Positions 8,128 to 16,008 are shown, counted from the first letter of the stretch. The stretch: DNA of 29,735 nt from Microcaldota archaeon (GCA_026396425.1 JAPLWU010000068.1:1-29735), one strand, 5' to 3'. Notes: generated by a model from the sequence alone, not told the origin. Translations and numbers: made by a program.

Positions 8128-8136
8128 TTATAATCT
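8128..8136. promoter_or_regulatory. Shared TATA element between RuBisCO and the membrane-protein gene
   Basis: GTTTATAAT reads TTTATAAT on plus and ATTATAAAC on minus. It is ~46 nt before the RuBisCO ATG and ~40 nt before the divergent ATG at 8173, so one AT-rich core could serve both directions. Confidence 0.4.
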
Positions 8137-8172
8137 GTCGAGTGAAACTTTAACTTGGTGGTCGTAGTCCCG

Positions 8173-8982
8173 ATGGTCCTGCTGTTCGGTTCCCTTTTCC
8201 TGATGCTTTCCTCGCCCGGCCTCGGCCTCGCCTCTTTTGTTTTTTTGATTCTCGCGATATTCCTGCTAATGCTCGTCCTCTCGTATTTCTCCCTCGGCAT
8301 ATACCCCGTCGCCCTCAGGCGCAGGGGCCTTAAGACGATTCCCTGGGGAGTCGGCGCTTTCGCCCGCATTATAGTCGGGGGGATAGCGGTTTTCCTGGCC
8401 GCGATTTTCGGCCTCATGGACAGGAAATTGTTCGCGGCCTCTGTCCTGCTCCTCGCGGGCCTGCTGCTCACGGTTGCCGCAATGTACTTCGGCTTCGCCG
8501 GTTCCGCAGGGGCCGGGGGAAAGCTCGTTTACGGCCTCGCTGGCATCGCGTTCATAGCCCTTCTTGCGGTTATTTACGCAGTACTGGTCGCGTACAGCTC
8601 AGTCAGACTCGTGCTGTGGCCCTACCGGTTCGTTTCCAGGGGCGAGCCAATAATCGAAGGGATAAAAAACACGTGGAAGATGACCGAGGGGAAGGCCGCG
8701 AGGATATTCGTCGCCAATTTTGGGATAATGCTCGCCATCGCCTTCGCTTCTTTCGTCCTCATGATACCCATATTCATCCTGCGGGTTGTCGAAACAATCG
8801 CGCTGGCCCTCGTCCTGGGTTTCCCGTTTCCGGTCGTTTCGATGATACTGCAGCTCGCGGTCAGCACGCTGATGACTTTCCCGATGATTTACGCGCTTTC
8901 CGCGCTCTATTCGAGAATAAGCGCCGATAAGGCCATGATAAGCACTGAGAAGGCTCTCAGGATAAGCACTGAAAAGGCCTAG
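8173..8982 (+). CDS. Multi-pass membrane protein of unknown function
   Basis: About 269 residues with roughly seven hydrophobic segments: two near the N-terminus, two around residues 65-115, one near 120-150 and two in the last 100. A central stretch (WPYRFVSRGEPIIEGIKNTW) is followed by further helices, an architecture seen in uncharacterised archaeal membrane families related to the GPDPase membrane domain. The C-terminus ends in a short repeat (MISTEKALRISTEKA). The start is uncertain: ATG 8173 has GGTGG ~11 nt upstream, and TTG 8155 and GTG 8158 are in frame. It is divergent from RuBisCO. Its stop overlaps that of the opposing gene in the palindrome CTAG. No function is recognised. Confidence 0.75.
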   Translation: MVLLFGSLFLMLSSPGLGLASFVFLILAIFLLMLVLSYFSLGIYPVALRRRGLKTIPWGVGAFARIIVGGIAVFLAAIFGLMDRKLFAASVLLLAGLLLTVAAMYFGFAGSAGAGGKLVYGLAGIAFIALLAVIYAVLVAYSSVRLVLWPYRFVSRGEPIIEGIKNTWKMTEGKAARIFVANFGIMLAIAFASFVLMIPIFILRVVETIALALVLGFPFPVVSMILQLAVSTLMTFPMIYALSALYSRISADKAMISTEKALRISTEKA

Positions 8983-9782
8983 GCCCCGCGGCCAATCTCG
9001 TCGTCAGTGGGGCCTGCGAATATCCGCAGTCCCGTCTTCCCGCCCTCCTCGTACTCCTCGACAAAAAGCTCCGAGTCGGTGCTGAGCTGGATGCGGGCGC
9101 CTATTATGGCTTTCAGCTCTTCCTGCCCCAGCCCGCTTATGAAAATCTCGTCGCCGGGCTTCATTGTCCGGACTGCCGAGGACAATATCAGCTTTATCTC
9201 CTCGCCCACCCGGCTCTTTTCAATAGTGTCCTCGCGCAGGAGCCCGAACCAGCTGTAGAGGCCCACCTTGATTCCTCCGCACTCCTCGGTCAATCTTATC
9301 TCCCTCAGCCCGCCCGCCATGTCCGGCCCGGGCTTCCCGGGTTTTTTCACGGCCTTCTTCTCAGGCCCGGTTGCCGCCTCCTTCGGAACGCTCTCGCCCG
9401 CCCTCGGCATGGCGTGCGAAACGGAAACATATCCCTTCTCCATCCCGACGGATTTTGTTTTCGCCTTTCCCTGCGGTTTCGCAATTTTTTTCTTTTTTCC
9501 GGGTTTTGCGGCCAACCTCTTCTTTTCGACTTTCGCGGCCGCTTTCGCGAGCTTCTGGATTTTTGTTTTTTGCTTCGCGAGCTTCGACTGAACTGATTTC
9601 TTCTTTTCGATTTTCGCGAGCGGTTTCGAGTTTTTTGTTTTTTGCTTCGCGGGTTTTGCTTTCGGCTTTGCCTCCCTTTCATTTTTCTTTTTTTCAAATT
9701 TGGCTTTTTTCGCCTTTGGCTTAGCTCCCGCTGGCAGCTTGCTTTTCGTTTTCCCTTTCATCTTGGCCGCCTTCTTCGCCAT
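8979..9782 (-). CDS. Protein with Lys/Ala-rich histone-like tail and a small C-terminal domain
   Basis: 267 residues. Residues 1 to ~130 are almost wholly Lys, Ala, Pro and Gln, with a repeated block (AKQKTKNSKPLAKIEKKK, then AKQKTKIQKLAKAAAKVEKK). They are probably disordered and nucleic-acid binding, as in H1-like tails. Residues ~155-267 form an acidic, folded-looking alpha/beta domain beginning GGLREIRLTEECGG and containing MKPGDEIFISGLG, which I do not recognise. A TATA box ~29 nt before the ATG predicts a leaderless transcript. The gene converges on the membrane-protein gene and the stops share CTAG. Function unknown; a chromatin- or RNA-associated role is inference from composition. 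Confidence 0.7.
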   Translation of the reverse strand: MAKKAAKMKGKTKSKLPAGAKPKAKKAKFEKKKNEREAKPKAKPAKQKTKNSKPLAKIEKKKSVQSKLAKQKTKIQKLAKAAAKVEKKRLAAKPGKKKKIAKPQGKAKTKSVGMEKGYVSVSHAMPRAGESVPKEAATGPEKKAVKKPGKPGPDMAGGLREIRLTEECGGIKVGLYSWFGLLREDTIEKSRVGEEIKLILSSAVRTMKPGDEIFISGLGQEELKAIIGARIQLSTDSELFVEEYEEGGKTGLRIFAGPTDDEIGRGA

Positions 9783-9807
9783 ATGGAAAGAGCTTTCGTC
9801 CCGCGCC

Positions 9808-9815
9808 TTATAAAC
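9808..9815 (-). promoter_or_regulatory. TATA box, leaderless promoter
   Basis: Minus-strand GTTTATAA is 26-33 nt before the ATG at 9782, so transcription should start at or within a few bases of the start codon. Confidence 0.5.
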
Positions 9816-9841
9816 CTATCCGCACTGCCCATACCGAAAAA

Positions 9842-9850
9842 CATTATAAG
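9842..9850 (+). promoter_or_regulatory. TATA box of pdxST
   Basis: CATTATAAG lies ~45-50 nt before the pdxS ATG. A start near 9875 leaves a short leader holding AGGTGG (9884-9889). Confidence 0.45.
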
Positions 9851-9893
9851 CACTGATACGCCAAACCATACGCACTAATCCCTAGGTGGTTTT

Positions 9894-10787
9894 ATGGTCA
9901 AAAAAATGATTGGTACTACAAGGCTCAAGGAGGGCTTCGCCAAGATGCAGAAGGGCGGGGTCATAATGGACGTCGTGAATCCGCAGCAGGCGAAGCTGGC
10001 CGAGAAGGCCGGCGCTGTTGCAGTAATGTCGCTGCACCGCGTGCCTGCGGACATAAGGGCGGAGGGAGGAATCGCGAGAATGGCCGACCCGCTGGTTACC
10101 GGGAAGATAATGGAAGCCGTAACTATTCCGGTGATGGCAAAGTGCAGGATTGGGCATTTCGCCGAGGCGCAGGTGCTCGAGGCCCTCGGGGTGGACATGG
10201 TCGACGAGAGCGAGGTCCTGACCCCAGCCGACGAGGAAAACCACATTGACAAGAAAAAATTCACCGTCCCGTTCGTTTGCGGCGCAAGGAATTTGGGCGA
10301 GGCCCTGAGACGCATACACGAGGGCGCGGCAATGATTCGAACGAAGGGCGAGCCCGGCACGGGCAACGTCGTCGAGGCGGTCAGGCACATGAACGTGATG
10401 AATTCCGAAATAAGGGATTTGGCGCGGAACAAGCACAACAACACTTTCCTCGAAAGGAAGGCGCACGAATACCGCGTGCCGCTCCAGCTCGTGCAAAAAA
10501 CCGCGGAGATGGGCCGCCTGCCGGTCGTTAATTTCGCGGCTGGGGGGATAGCGACTCCTGCCGACGCCGCGCTCATGATGCAGCTTGGCGCCGACGGCAT
10601 TTTCGTCGGCTCAGGCATATTCAAGGCGGGCAACCCCGAGAAATTCGCCCGCGCAATCGTCGAGGCCACGCGCAACTACGACAAGCCGGAAATCCTCCTC
10701 AGGGTTTCGAAGGGGCTCGGCGAGCCCATGAAAGGCACGCTCCTGGAAAGCGACCGCGAGAAGATGCAGCTGCGCGGCACGGGCTGA
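9894..10787 (+). CDS. pdxS: Pyridoxal 5'-phosphate synthase, lyase subunit PdxS
   Basis: 297 residues, full family length. The (beta/alpha)8 synthase subunit combines ribose-5-phosphate, glyceraldehyde-3-phosphate and ammonia into PLP. Expected catalytic residues are present: Asp26, Lys83 in VMAKCRIGHF and Lys151 in MIRTKGEPGTGN. AGGTGG precedes the ATG by 4 nt. pdxT follows after four bases, so the two subunits are made together and the cell has the deoxyxylulose-independent PLP pathway. Confidence 0.97.
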   Translation: MVKKMIGTTRLKEGFAKMQKGGVIMDVVNPQQAKLAEKAGAVAVMSLHRVPADIRAEGGIARMADPLVTGKIMEAVTIPVMAKCRIGHFAEAQVLEALGVDMVDESEVLTPADEENHIDKKKFTVPFVCGARNLGEALRRIHEGAAMIRTKGEPGTGNVVEAVRHMNVMNSEIRDLARNKHNNTFLERKAHEYRVPLQLVQKTAEMGRLPVVNFAAGGIATPADAALMMQLGADGIFVGSGIFKAGNPEKFARAIVEATRNYDKPEILLRVSKGLGEPMKGTLLESDREKMQLRGTG

Positions 10788-10791
10788 TTCT

Positions 10792-11361
10792 TTGAAAATA
10801 GGCGTTTTGGGGATGCAGGGCGCCGTGAGCGAGCACATGCACGTAGTTGAAAAACTGGGCCACTCGCCGGTATGGGTCAGAAACAAAGGCGACCTCGAAG
10901 CCATACGCGCGCTCATAATCCCGGGCGGAGAATCCACGACAATATCAAAACTGGTCGAACTCAACGACCTTTACGGGCAAATCAGGCGCATGGGCCAATC
11001 AGGATTCCCCATTTTCGGAACCTGTGCCGGCCTAATTTTGCTTGCGAAAAAAGGCGATGGGGAAGTGAAGCGGACAGGGCAGAAACTGCTCGGGCTCATG
11101 GACACGCAGATTACGAGGAACGCGTTCGGGAGGCAGAGAGAATCATTCGAAATCGAGCTGGATGTTGGAAAAATGAAAAATTTCCCGTGCGTGTTCATCC
11201 GTGCGCCCGCCATCACGAAAACTTTCGGGAAGTGCAAACCACTTGCGAAATTCGAAAAATTCGTAGTTGCCGCCGAGCAGGGCAATCTTCTAGCAACCTC
11301 CTTCCACCCGGAGCTGACCGAAGATACGCGAGTTCACGAATATTTTATAGAAAAAATTTAA
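10792..11361 (+). CDS. pdxT: Pyridoxal 5'-phosphate synthase, glutaminase subunit PdxT
   Basis: 189 residues. It is a class I glutamine amidotransferase that supplies ammonia to PdxS. The nucleophile Cys78 lies in FGTCAGLILL, and His172 and Glu174 in FHPELTED complete the triad. GGEST (residues 45-49) is the glutamine-site loop. The start is a TTG giving MKIGVLGMQGA, which matches the family N-terminus, 4 nt after the pdxS stop. No clear SD is seen, so translational coupling is likely. Confidence 0.96.
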   Translation: MKIGVLGMQGAVSEHMHVVEKLGHSPVWVRNKGDLEAIRALIIPGGESTTISKLVELNDLYGQIRRMGQSGFPIFGTCAGLILLAKKGDGEVKRTGQKLLGLMDTQITRNAFGRQRESFEIELDVGKMKNFPCVFIRAPAITKTFGKCKPLAKFEKFVVAAEQGNLLATSFHPELTEDTRVHEYFIEKI

Positions 11362-11369
11362 TTCGAGCC

Positions 11370-11411
11370 TGGACTTTCTCCTTTTCTCGCCTTATTTTTT
11401 ATTTATTTTTA
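11370..11411. terminator. T-rich convergent terminator region
   Basis: The plus strand after pdxT has a long T-rich run (TTATTTTTTATTTATTTTTATT), fitting an archaeal terminator between convergent genes. Confidence 0.5.
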
Positions 11412-12140
11412 TTACTTCAGAATGGAGTATTTGCTGATGTAGCTGTGCGTCTGCAGGATTATCAGGAAGGGCATGACGACGAGCGAGTTTATCACGAGCA
11501 CGGCGTAGCGCGAGTAGGGGAAGAAGCCCTTGATTAGAATGAAGAGCACGTCGAGAGCCGACAAGGCGAGTATGGCAATCGCGAGCCAGAGGACGAAGTA
11601 GTCGAACCTCCTCCTTATCTGCGTGAGGCTCGCCTCGATTGCCCGCACCGGCCTCAGGTCGTCAATCACCATCGCCGCGGGCGCGTAGAATATGCAGGTG
11701 GATATGAACAGCGCCACGAGCGGGCCCACGACTTCCTGCACCGCGTATTCGTATGCGATGAGATTGACCACGAGCAGGAGAATCTCTGCGGTGAGGAAGA
11801 GCCAGAACACGCCCAGCGTGTACCTCTCGAGCCCGCCGACCATCTCCCTGCTCACCTTGGTCATCGTCCTCCTCGACTTTATTATCATGTTGATTGCCAC
11901 TATGGCGATTGAGACGAGGAACATCGAGAGGAGGAACGAGATTATGGCGAGCGCCGCGTCGAGCTCGCTCATGGCGGGTATGCTGCCGGTCCTCAGGAAA
12001 GTGCCGCCGAGGGAAACGTAACTTGGCGCAGGCGAAAACAACGGGACGAGGAAGGCCAGCAGCGAGGGAATGGAGAAAAACAGTATCCACTTTATGTTCA
12101 GCTCGAAAGTCTGGATTGTGTGGTCTATCAGCCCTGCCAT
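11412..12140 (-). CDS. Multi-pass membrane protein of unknown function
   Basis: 242 residues with about six hydrophobic segments: near residues 18-36, 62-88, 108-130, 135-160, 180-204 and 210-232. A central stretch FYAPAAMVIDDLRPVRAIEA falls between helices in the same place as WPYRFVSRGEPIIEGIKNTW in the protein at 8173, so the two may be distant members of one family. The ATG at 12140 is preceded by a TTAAAAG-type TATA candidate ~25 nt upstream, suggesting a leaderless transcript. No function is recognised. Confidence 0.75.
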   Translation of the reverse strand: MAGLIDHTIQTFELNIKWILFFSIPSLLAFLVPLFSPAPSYVSLGGTFLRTGSIPAMSELDAALAIISFLLSMFLVSIAIVAINMIIKSRRTMTKVSREMVGGLERYTLGVFWLFLTAEILLLVVNLIAYEYAVQEVVGPLVALFISTCIFYAPAAMVIDDLRPVRAIEASLTQIRRRFDYFVLWLAIAILALSALDVLFILIKGFFPYSRYAVLVINSLVVMPFLIILQTHSYISKYSILK

Positions 12141-12180
12141 CGCTAACCTATTACATTCGTTCTTTTAACACTTTCTTAGG

Positions 12181-13446
12181 CTAGACAAGGCGCTCGGCCT
12201 TGAGGTGGCTCGGCCCGGCCCCGACTATCCTGACCCAGGTCTTCTTGCCGATGTGCCCGTCCTCGACCACGACGGGCTTGTAGTTTATGTTCCTGCCAAC
12301 GGCGCCCCCGCTCGTCAGCTCTGTTATCCTGACCTCATATTCCCTGCCGACAAGCGCCCTGTTCCTCCCGAGCGCAATCCGCCTGCAGACCTCGCTCATC
12401 CTCCCGCTCCTCTCGTTCACAATCCCCCTCGCAACCCCGCCAGTCTTGGCCATAAGGGCCGCCCCGGTCCCTGGCCTCGCGGAATATTTCGAGACGTTGA
12501 CGATGTCCGGCTTCACTTTCTCAATAAGCGTGACCGTCCTCTCGAAATCCTCCTCCTTCTCGCCCGGAAATCCAACAATTACATCTGTGGCAATCGTAAT
12601 CTCCGGAATTTTCGCCCTCAGCCTGCCAACTAACCCTGCAAAATCTGCGGCCGAATGCCCCCTTTTCATCGATTTGAGAATCCCGTCGCTACCGCTCTGC
12701 ACCGGAATGTGGGCGAACTTGTAGAATTTCGGGAGTTTGAAGGCTTCGGCCAACTCCCGATCCCGTAGCGCGTGCTCGGGGTTCATCATTCCCACGCGCA
12801 CGAGGAAATCGCCGCCCACCCCGTTCACCTTTGCCATCAGTTCGCTGAGCATCGGCTTTCCGCAAAGGTCAATCCCATAGGCCGCCGAATCCTGCGCGGT
12901 CATCTGCACCTCGCCGGCCCCCCTTCCGACGGCCTCCCTCACCATCCCAACCACGTCTTCCGCCGGATAGCTGACGAGCCTGCCCCTGGCGAGCCTCGTC
13001 TGGCAGAACGAGCACGAGCCGACGCATCCCTCGGCTATCGGAACGCGCGCAACGTGGCCCTCGCCGCACCGCGGGAGCTTCGATTTTTCGTTTTTATCGT
13101 TTGTGTATTCCCTTCTCTTTCCCTCGATTGCGGATTTCACGGCGTCGTATATCTTCGAAACCGATGAAGGGTCCACCATGCAGGCATGGGGCGCGGCGGC
13201 CCTCACTAATTTCGGGTTTGCCGCGCCGAGGCAGCCCGCAACAACGAGGGGCTTGCCGATTCGCTTGATTCTGTTGACGATTCTCTTCTCCGTCGCATCC
13301 TTCACCGTGCACGTGTTGATTATTATAACGTCGGCCTCCCCCTCCTCCCGGACTTCCTCGGCCCCCTCCCCTTTCATGACCGCCCTTATCGCATCCGAAT
13401 CCGCCCTGTTGAGCGTGCAGCCGTATGTTTCGAGATAATAGCGCAT
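12181..13446 (-). CDS. tRNA t6A37 methylthiotransferase (archaeal e-MTTase type)
   Basis: 421 residues. The N-terminal UPF0004 domain carries Cys10 (ETYGCTLNRADSD), Cys46 (NTCTVKD) and Cys72 (AGCLG), ligands of the auxiliary 4Fe-4S cluster. The radical-SAM motif CVGSCSFC gives Cys141, 145 and 148. A TRAM-like RNA-binding tail ends the protein. The family adds methylthio to t6A37 in ANN-decoding tRNAs. ATG 13446 is preferred: the family N-terminus begins MRYYLETYGC, and a G7-A5 tract just upstream could serve as the SD. A start at 13488 would overlap the Lrp gene. Confidence 0.93.
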   Translation of the reverse strand: MRYYLETYGCTLNRADSDAIRAVMKGEGAEEVREEGEADVIIINTCTVKDATEKRIVNRIKRIGKPLVVAGCLGAANPKLVRAAAPHACMVDPSSVSKIYDAVKSAIEGKRREYTNDKNEKSKLPRCGEGHVARVPIAEGCVGSCSFCQTRLARGRLVSYPAEDVVGMVREAVGRGAGEVQMTAQDSAAYGIDLCGKPMLSELMAKVNGVGGDFLVRVGMMNPEHALRDRELAEAFKLPKFYKFAHIPVQSGSDGILKSMKRGHSAADFAGLVGRLRAKIPEITIATDVIVGFPGEKEEDFERTVTLIEKVKPDIVNVSKYSARPGTGAALMAKTGGVARGIVNERSGRMSEVCRRIALGRNRALVGREYEVRITELTSGGAVGRNINYKPVVVEDGHIGKKTWVRIVGAGPSHLKAERLV

Positions 13447-13471
13447 TTTTCCCCCCCAACTTGGCCGACGC

Positions 13472-13924
13472 TCAATCCACTTTGACAAATTCGGTTTTCA
13501 GTTGCCGCAGCGAACTCAGAGACTTCGTCTTTACAATGCCTTTTTTTGACAGGGCTTTTTTGACGAATTCGTAATACTCCTCGATGTCTTTAGTCCTGAC
13601 TTTCAGTAACATCTCCCAGTCCCCGGTGATTATGTCGATGCTCTCTATCTGCGGGAATCTGACAAGCTCGCGGCCAACCCTTTCGGGATTGCCGTATTCG
13701 TCAGGCGAGAGGCTGATGAGCACATAAGTGCAGAACCCTTCGCCTATTTTTTTGTAATCGAAAACGGCCTTGTAGGCCTTGGTTAAGCCCTCGATTTCCA
13801 TGCGTTTTATGTTGTAGTGTATCGTGGTGGACGGCTCTTGAAGCTCACGCGCAATACGCGCTATCCGCGGAGTGCAGTATCCATTCTTGAAAAGCTCTAT
13901 GAGCCTCCTGCGTATATCCTTCAT
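13472..13924 (-). CDS. Lrp/AsnC-family transcriptional regulator
   Basis: 150 residues. An N-terminal helix-turn-helix (residues ~16-50, CTPRIARIARELQEPSTTIH) is followed by an alpha/beta RAM-type domain that usually binds an amino acid or related effector and mediates oligomerisation. There is a TATA element ~20-30 nt before the ATG and a perfect 7-1-7 palindrome between them, so autoregulation is likely. It is divergent from the radical-SAM/EgtD-like gene and may control it. The methylthiotransferase gene follows on the same strand after 25 nt. Confidence 0.9.
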   Translation of the reverse strand: MKDIRRRLIELFKNGYCTPRIARIARELQEPSTTIHYNIKRMEIEGLTKAYKAVFDYKKIGEGFCTYVLISLSPDEYGNPERVGRELVRFPQIESIDIITGDWEMLLKVRTKDIEEYYEFVKKALSKKGIVKTKSLSSLRQLKTEFVKVD

Positions 13925-13926
13925 GA

Positions 13927-13941
13927 TTGAATATTATTCAA
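13927..13941. promoter_or_regulatory. Palindromic operator candidate, TTGAATA-T-TATTCAA
   Basis: A perfect 15-bp palindrome lies directly before the Lrp-type start codon and beside its TATA element. A related half-site, TTATTCA, occurs near 13975. Position and symmetry fit binding of an Lrp dimer. Confidence 0.5.
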
Positions 13942-13942
13942 G

Positions 13943-13955
13943 AAATATATAAATA
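13943..13955 (-). promoter_or_regulatory. TATA region of the Lrp-type gene
   Basis: Minus-strand ATTTATATATTTC is 19-31 nt before the ATG at 13924, predicting a leaderless or nearly leaderless transcript. Confidence 0.45.
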
Positions 13956-13984
13956 TTTGCATATTTTTCGTATTTTATTCAGGA

Positions 13985-13995
13985 CATTATATATC
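13985..13995 (+). promoter_or_regulatory. TATA box of the radical-SAM/EgtD-like gene
   Basis: CATTATATATC lies 24-34 nt before the ATG at 14019 and no SD is present, so the mRNA is probably leaderless. Confidence 0.5.
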
Positions 13996-14018
13996 CGCCG
14001 ACGCGCGCAATACTTCCC

Positions 14019-15914
14019 ATGCCAAGTCAAGCGATAATGCAAAAGGTACTGAGGGGGTTTCCTCCCCACATGCGGGCCGAAGGGCTGATAGACGAGCGGC
14101 GCAACTCGCCGACGTTCCTCTCGGTTCACATGCGCCCAGTATGCAACTTCCGCTGCCAGAAATGCTTCATGGGCGATATGCGGGACATACGGACCGGGAA
14201 TAGGCCCCTTGACTTCAGGGAAGTTGAAAAAATAGCAAAAAACGGCCGCGCAGCCGGCGTACGGGTGTTTGGCATCACCGGAGCCGGAGAGCCTCTTGTC
14301 GACAGACTGACTCCGGACGCGGTATCAATCGCTAGCGACATGGGGTTTATCACGCATCTGGCCACCAATGCGGCGCTCCTTGACGAACGAAAGCTGAAGT
14401 TTCTCAGGGACAAGGACGTTACTCTCGTTGTCAGCCTCGACACAACGGACCCAAAGGAGTTTGCGCGAAAATCCGGTACGGATACGCGCACTTTCAGGCG
14501 CGTTGTCCGGAACCTCCGCCTTGCGCAAGAGGTTTTCGCCGGAACAAGCGAGGTAAAGGAGGTCGATGGAAAAAGAGTCCAGGTTTTCCGCCTCGCCGTC
14601 CACTCAACCGCAAGCGGCGAAAAGACTGACGAAGTCGAGAGGATCAGGGAACTCATCGACGATAGGACAACGCTTTTCAGCACTTCTCCGATAGCAACTG
14701 TAAAATCGGCGAAGGCCAATGCCCTGGGCATCGGACAGGAGAGGACCACGACGCTGAGCGAACAGCACATTGTCGTTACGGCCCACCCGGCGACTGGCAA
14801 GCAGGTTTGCGGCTTCTTCCTGTTCGGGATCGACATTAACTTCGATGGAGAACTCCTCCTTGACGCCCATGCAATCGATTCGAGGAACCTGATTTCAAAC
14901 ATCCGGGATTTCAATTTCGATGTGGGAAGGGCGTTTTCAGAATTGTCGAAAATCAAGGACGGGTTCGTCGCGCGGTTCCTCGAGGGATTTTGCCCGGTTC
15001 GCACACCGAAATTAGATAACTGGCTTGCGAGCCAAAAGCGGGATAAACTGAACAGGGAAATCGCCGGGCACATAAAAAACGGCCAGAGCCTTGTCAAGTT
15101 TGCATACCTCGGCCAGGGCGCGGAGAGGTTCTTGAAAATAACCGAAAGCCCGCAATACCCCAGTGCGGGGGCCGAGAGGGGGATCCTAGCCGCAAACGAG
15201 CGGGATATCAGAGGTTTCATGGGCGAAAATAGGGCCGTAGTGCTCGGTGCAGGGGACAGAACAAAGCTTCAGCACGTGCTAGGGCGCAATACCTCCGCGG
15301 TCTTTGTCGATATAAGCAGGAAGATGCTTGAGGTTTCCAAGGCCGTGGTCGATTCTCCCGAGCTTATGGAAGCGGATTTCGAGCGGATAGACCCTGCCAA
15401 CTTCGGGCCGAACTGCACGTTCGTGATACTCGGGAACACGCTTGGAAACATCGACGACATGGGCGGCTTTCTTAAGCGAATCGCCACGGTGCCGAACGCG
15501 CGGGTAGTGGTCGGGATGGAACTTGTACCGGATTGCAACCCGTCGTCCATAGCCCGCGTCATGGACGAATACAACAACGAGGACGGCTTTCAGTTTGTCT
15601 TTACCCCGCTCGAACGCTTTGGCGTGAAGCGAAGCGACGGCGAGATCACCGTTCGTTTCAACCAAGAAAAAATGCGGATTGAGGAATTCTTCGAGTTCAG
15701 AAATGACGAGGCACGCGGAAAATTCGCCAAAGAGATGGGCCTGGACGCGGATAAGGTACAAAAAATACCGCTTTCAATCTCATCGAAATTGGGTGAACGG
15801 CAGTTCTTGGAATTGATGGGCGCAAGCGGTTTTGTCGTGGAGAAATCGTTCCGGCAGGGCACGAACTTCGTTTTCCTGCTAAGCGCTGATGCTGCGAGGA
15901 ACACGAAAAAATGA
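14019..15914 (+). CDS. Radical SAM protein fused to an EgtD-like SAM methyltransferase
   Basis: 631 residues in one uninterrupted frame. The N-terminal ~300 residues are a radical-SAM domain: VCNFRCQKC gives Cys42, 46 and 49, and GITGAGEP (85-92) is the SAM-contacting GGE-like motif. CGFFLFGIDINFDGEL (264-279) and Cys325 in GFCPVR recall a reduced SPASM/twitch region. Residues ~359-631 match the histidine N-alpha-methyltransferase EgtD along their length: KFAYLGQGAERFLKITESPQY, LGAGDR (409-414), Asp431, LGNTLGN (471-477), VVVGMELV and SISSKL (586-591). The EgtD glutamate that contacts the imidazole (TEVSCKF in mycobacterial EgtD) is not retained, so the substrate may not be free histidine. 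No ergothioneine genes (EgtB type) are in view. Function is unknown; sequential radical and methyl chemistry on one substrate is inference. Confidence 0.88.
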   Translation: MPSQAIMQKVLRGFPPHMRAEGLIDERRNSPTFLSVHMRPVCNFRCQKCFMGDMRDIRTGNRPLDFREVEKIAKNGRAAGVRVFGITGAGEPLVDRLTPDAVSIASDMGFITHLATNAALLDERKLKFLRDKDVTLVVSLDTTDPKEFARKSGTDTRTFRRVVRNLRLAQEVFAGTSEVKEVDGKRVQVFRLAVHSTASGEKTDEVERIRELIDDRTTLFSTSPIATVKSAKANALGIGQERTTTLSEQHIVVTAHPATGKQVCGFFLFGIDINFDGELLLDAHAIDSRNLISNIRDFNFDVGRAFSELSKIKDGFVARFLEGFCPVRTPKLDNWLASQKRDKLNREIAGHIKNGQSLVKFAYLGQGAERFLKITESPQYPSAGAERGILAANERDIRGFMGENRAVVLGAGDRTKLQHVLGRNTSAVFVDISRKMLEVSKAVVDSPELMEADFERIDPANFGPNCTFVILGNTLGNIDDMGGFLKRIATVPNARVVVGMELVPDCNPSSIARVMDEYNNEDGFQFVFTPLERFGVKRSDGEITVRFNQEKMRIEEFFEFRNDEARGKFAKEMGLDADKVQKIPLSISSKLGERQFLELMGASGFVVEKSFRQGTNFVFLLSADAARNTKK

Positions 15915-15999
15915 AGAGAACAATGCCGGTCGACTGCGGCCGGGTTTTTCGCATTTGCCTACTCCGCGCAGGAATGGCGCTTCCTGAAGGTCAACTACA

Positions 16000-16008
16000 T
16001 TTATAAAA
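16000..16008 (+). promoter_or_regulatory. TATA box before the small zinc-finger gene
   Basis: TTTATAAAA predicts transcription starting near 16030. The leader then contains GGTGAT (16054-16059), a very good SD 3-4 nt before ATG 16063. Confidence 0.5.

Noticed and set aside
14126..15220. Minus-strand open frame of 364 codons opposite the radical-SAM gene
   Set aside because: Ser/Arg-rich shadow with no domain; the plus frame has clear catalytic motifs throughout.
14019..15914. Ergothioneine biosynthesis locus
   Set aside because: No EgtB, EgtC or EgtE homolog is nearby, the EgtD-like domain lacks the histidine-contacting Glu, and the radical-SAM fusion is not part of known ergothioneine routes.
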